DNA of 5,546 nt from Symbiobacteriaceae bacterium (lineage in GTDB: Bacteria > Bacillota_E > Symbiobacteriia > Symbiobacteriales > Symbiobacteriaceae): assembly GCA_027356675.1 (NCBI GenBank), contig DAHVXO010000281.1, forward strand, positions 1 through 5,546. The letters run 5' to 3'. The translations under genes were made by a program, and so were the position numbers. Positions 5,244 through 5,546 of this stretch are shown one piece after another; positions within the stretch are counted from its first letter, which is position 1; the number at the start of each line of letters is the position of its first letter. The notes under the pieces are model-generated. The model was not told the DNA's origin. It did not search any database and was given only the letters and a program-made list of their open reading frames with translations.

Positions 5244-5546
5244 TCAAGAAGAACCCTGCATATCGCCCTCGTGGGCTCGGGCGTCGAGGACCCGCGGGAG
5301 CAAGCGCCACAGCCGCTCCATCACCAACGGGGTATTGCGTCGATACTTATCGAGTTGGCCTGCTGCATCGGAATCCGGTGTATCGCTGATGCCCCGGAGG
5401 ATCAGACAGGGGATCCGATTCATCGCACAGACCTTCGCGACCGCCCCTGACTCCCAATCTGCAGCCAGCGCATCATACTTCGCCCGCAGGGCGGGGACGT
5501 TCTCCCGGGTTACATCCCGATCGCCCGTGAGGACGGCCCCGATCTT
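5244..5546 (-). CDS. C-terminal part of a nucleoside phosphorylase/MTA-SAH nucleosidase-family protein (partial)
   Basis: Reading the minus strand from the right edge gives 100 residues ending at a TGA (5246-5244); the N-terminus lies beyond the window. The order of motifs matches the C-terminal half of the PNP/UDP phosphorylase superfamily, nearest to 5'-methylthioadenosine/S-adenosylhomocysteine nucleosidase. An LTGDRDVT strand-turn is followed by ADWESGAVAKVC (fragment residues 29-40), with Glu32 at the ribose-binding Glu position (E174 in E. coli MTAN), and then LRGISD (50-55), with Asp55 at the catalytic acid position (E. coli D197). Family members hydrolyse the N-glycosidic bond of MTA, SAH or related nucleosides. 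Trp31 replaces the usual Met before the Glu (DME in E. coli), so the substrate may differ; futalosine hydrolase and uncharacterised nucleosidases are alternatives. The last 20 or so residues after LLPRVL look like a variable tail. It converges on the SDR gene. Confidence 0.85.
   Translation of the reverse strand, partial: KIGAVLTGDRDVTRENVPALRAKYDALAADWESGAVAKVCAMNRIPCLILRGISDTPDSDAAGQLDKYRRNTPLVMERLWRLLPRVLDARAHEGDMQGSS

Overview
The window is bacterial chromosomal DNA with high-GC coding regions. Genes are closely packed, have strong purine-rich Shine-Dalgarno sites (AGGGGG, AAAGGGGG, AGGTGG), and often use GTG or TTG starts. Strong SD sites, frequent non-ATG starts and a possible sporulation-type sigma-E promoter suggest a high-GC member of the Firmicutes (Symbiobacterium-like or a similar deep lineage). 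That is inference, and no gene here settles the taxonomy.

Layout, left to right. (1) 1-78 is the 3' end of an unidentified gene whose TGA stop overlaps the next start in a GTGA junction. (2) 75-596 encodes a small protein with one membrane anchor and a long helical, probably coiled-coil tail; it is unrecognised. (3) 645-1271 is a clear YigZ/IMPACT-family gene. (4) 1272-1454 is a non-coding gap with only about 39% GC (67 of 170 bases over 1271-1440). It carries nested inverted repeats and two overlapping promoter candidates, one sigma-A-like and one sigma-E-like. (5) 1455-2474 encodes an exported protein with two LysM domains and an M23 metallopeptidase domain. (6) 2499-4337, 24 bases further on, encodes a class B penicillin-binding protein of the PBP2/MrdA type. 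(7) 4338-4469 is a short gap with two small inverted repeats and no convincing terminator. (8) 4470-5225 is a classical short-chain dehydrogenase/reductase. (9) 5244-5546, on the minus strand and converging on the SDR gene, is the C-terminal 100 codons of a nucleoside phosphorylase/MTA-SAH nucleosidase-family protein that runs off the right edge.

The most coherent unit is the M23-PBP2 pair. A peptidoglycan-binding hydrolase and a peptidoglycan transpeptidase lie in one probable operon behind a single structured promoter region, so wall opening and wall synthesis would be co-expressed. If the sigma-E-like promoter is real, the pair would be switched on in the mother cell during sporulation. 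The other genes (YigZ, SDR, nucleosidase) are general or poorly characterised and show no functional link to it. I see no mobile element, CRISPR array, tRNA or rRNA. I see no clear case for a wholly new system; the promoter region at 1290-1391 and the unidentified membrane/coiled-coil gene are the least explained parts.
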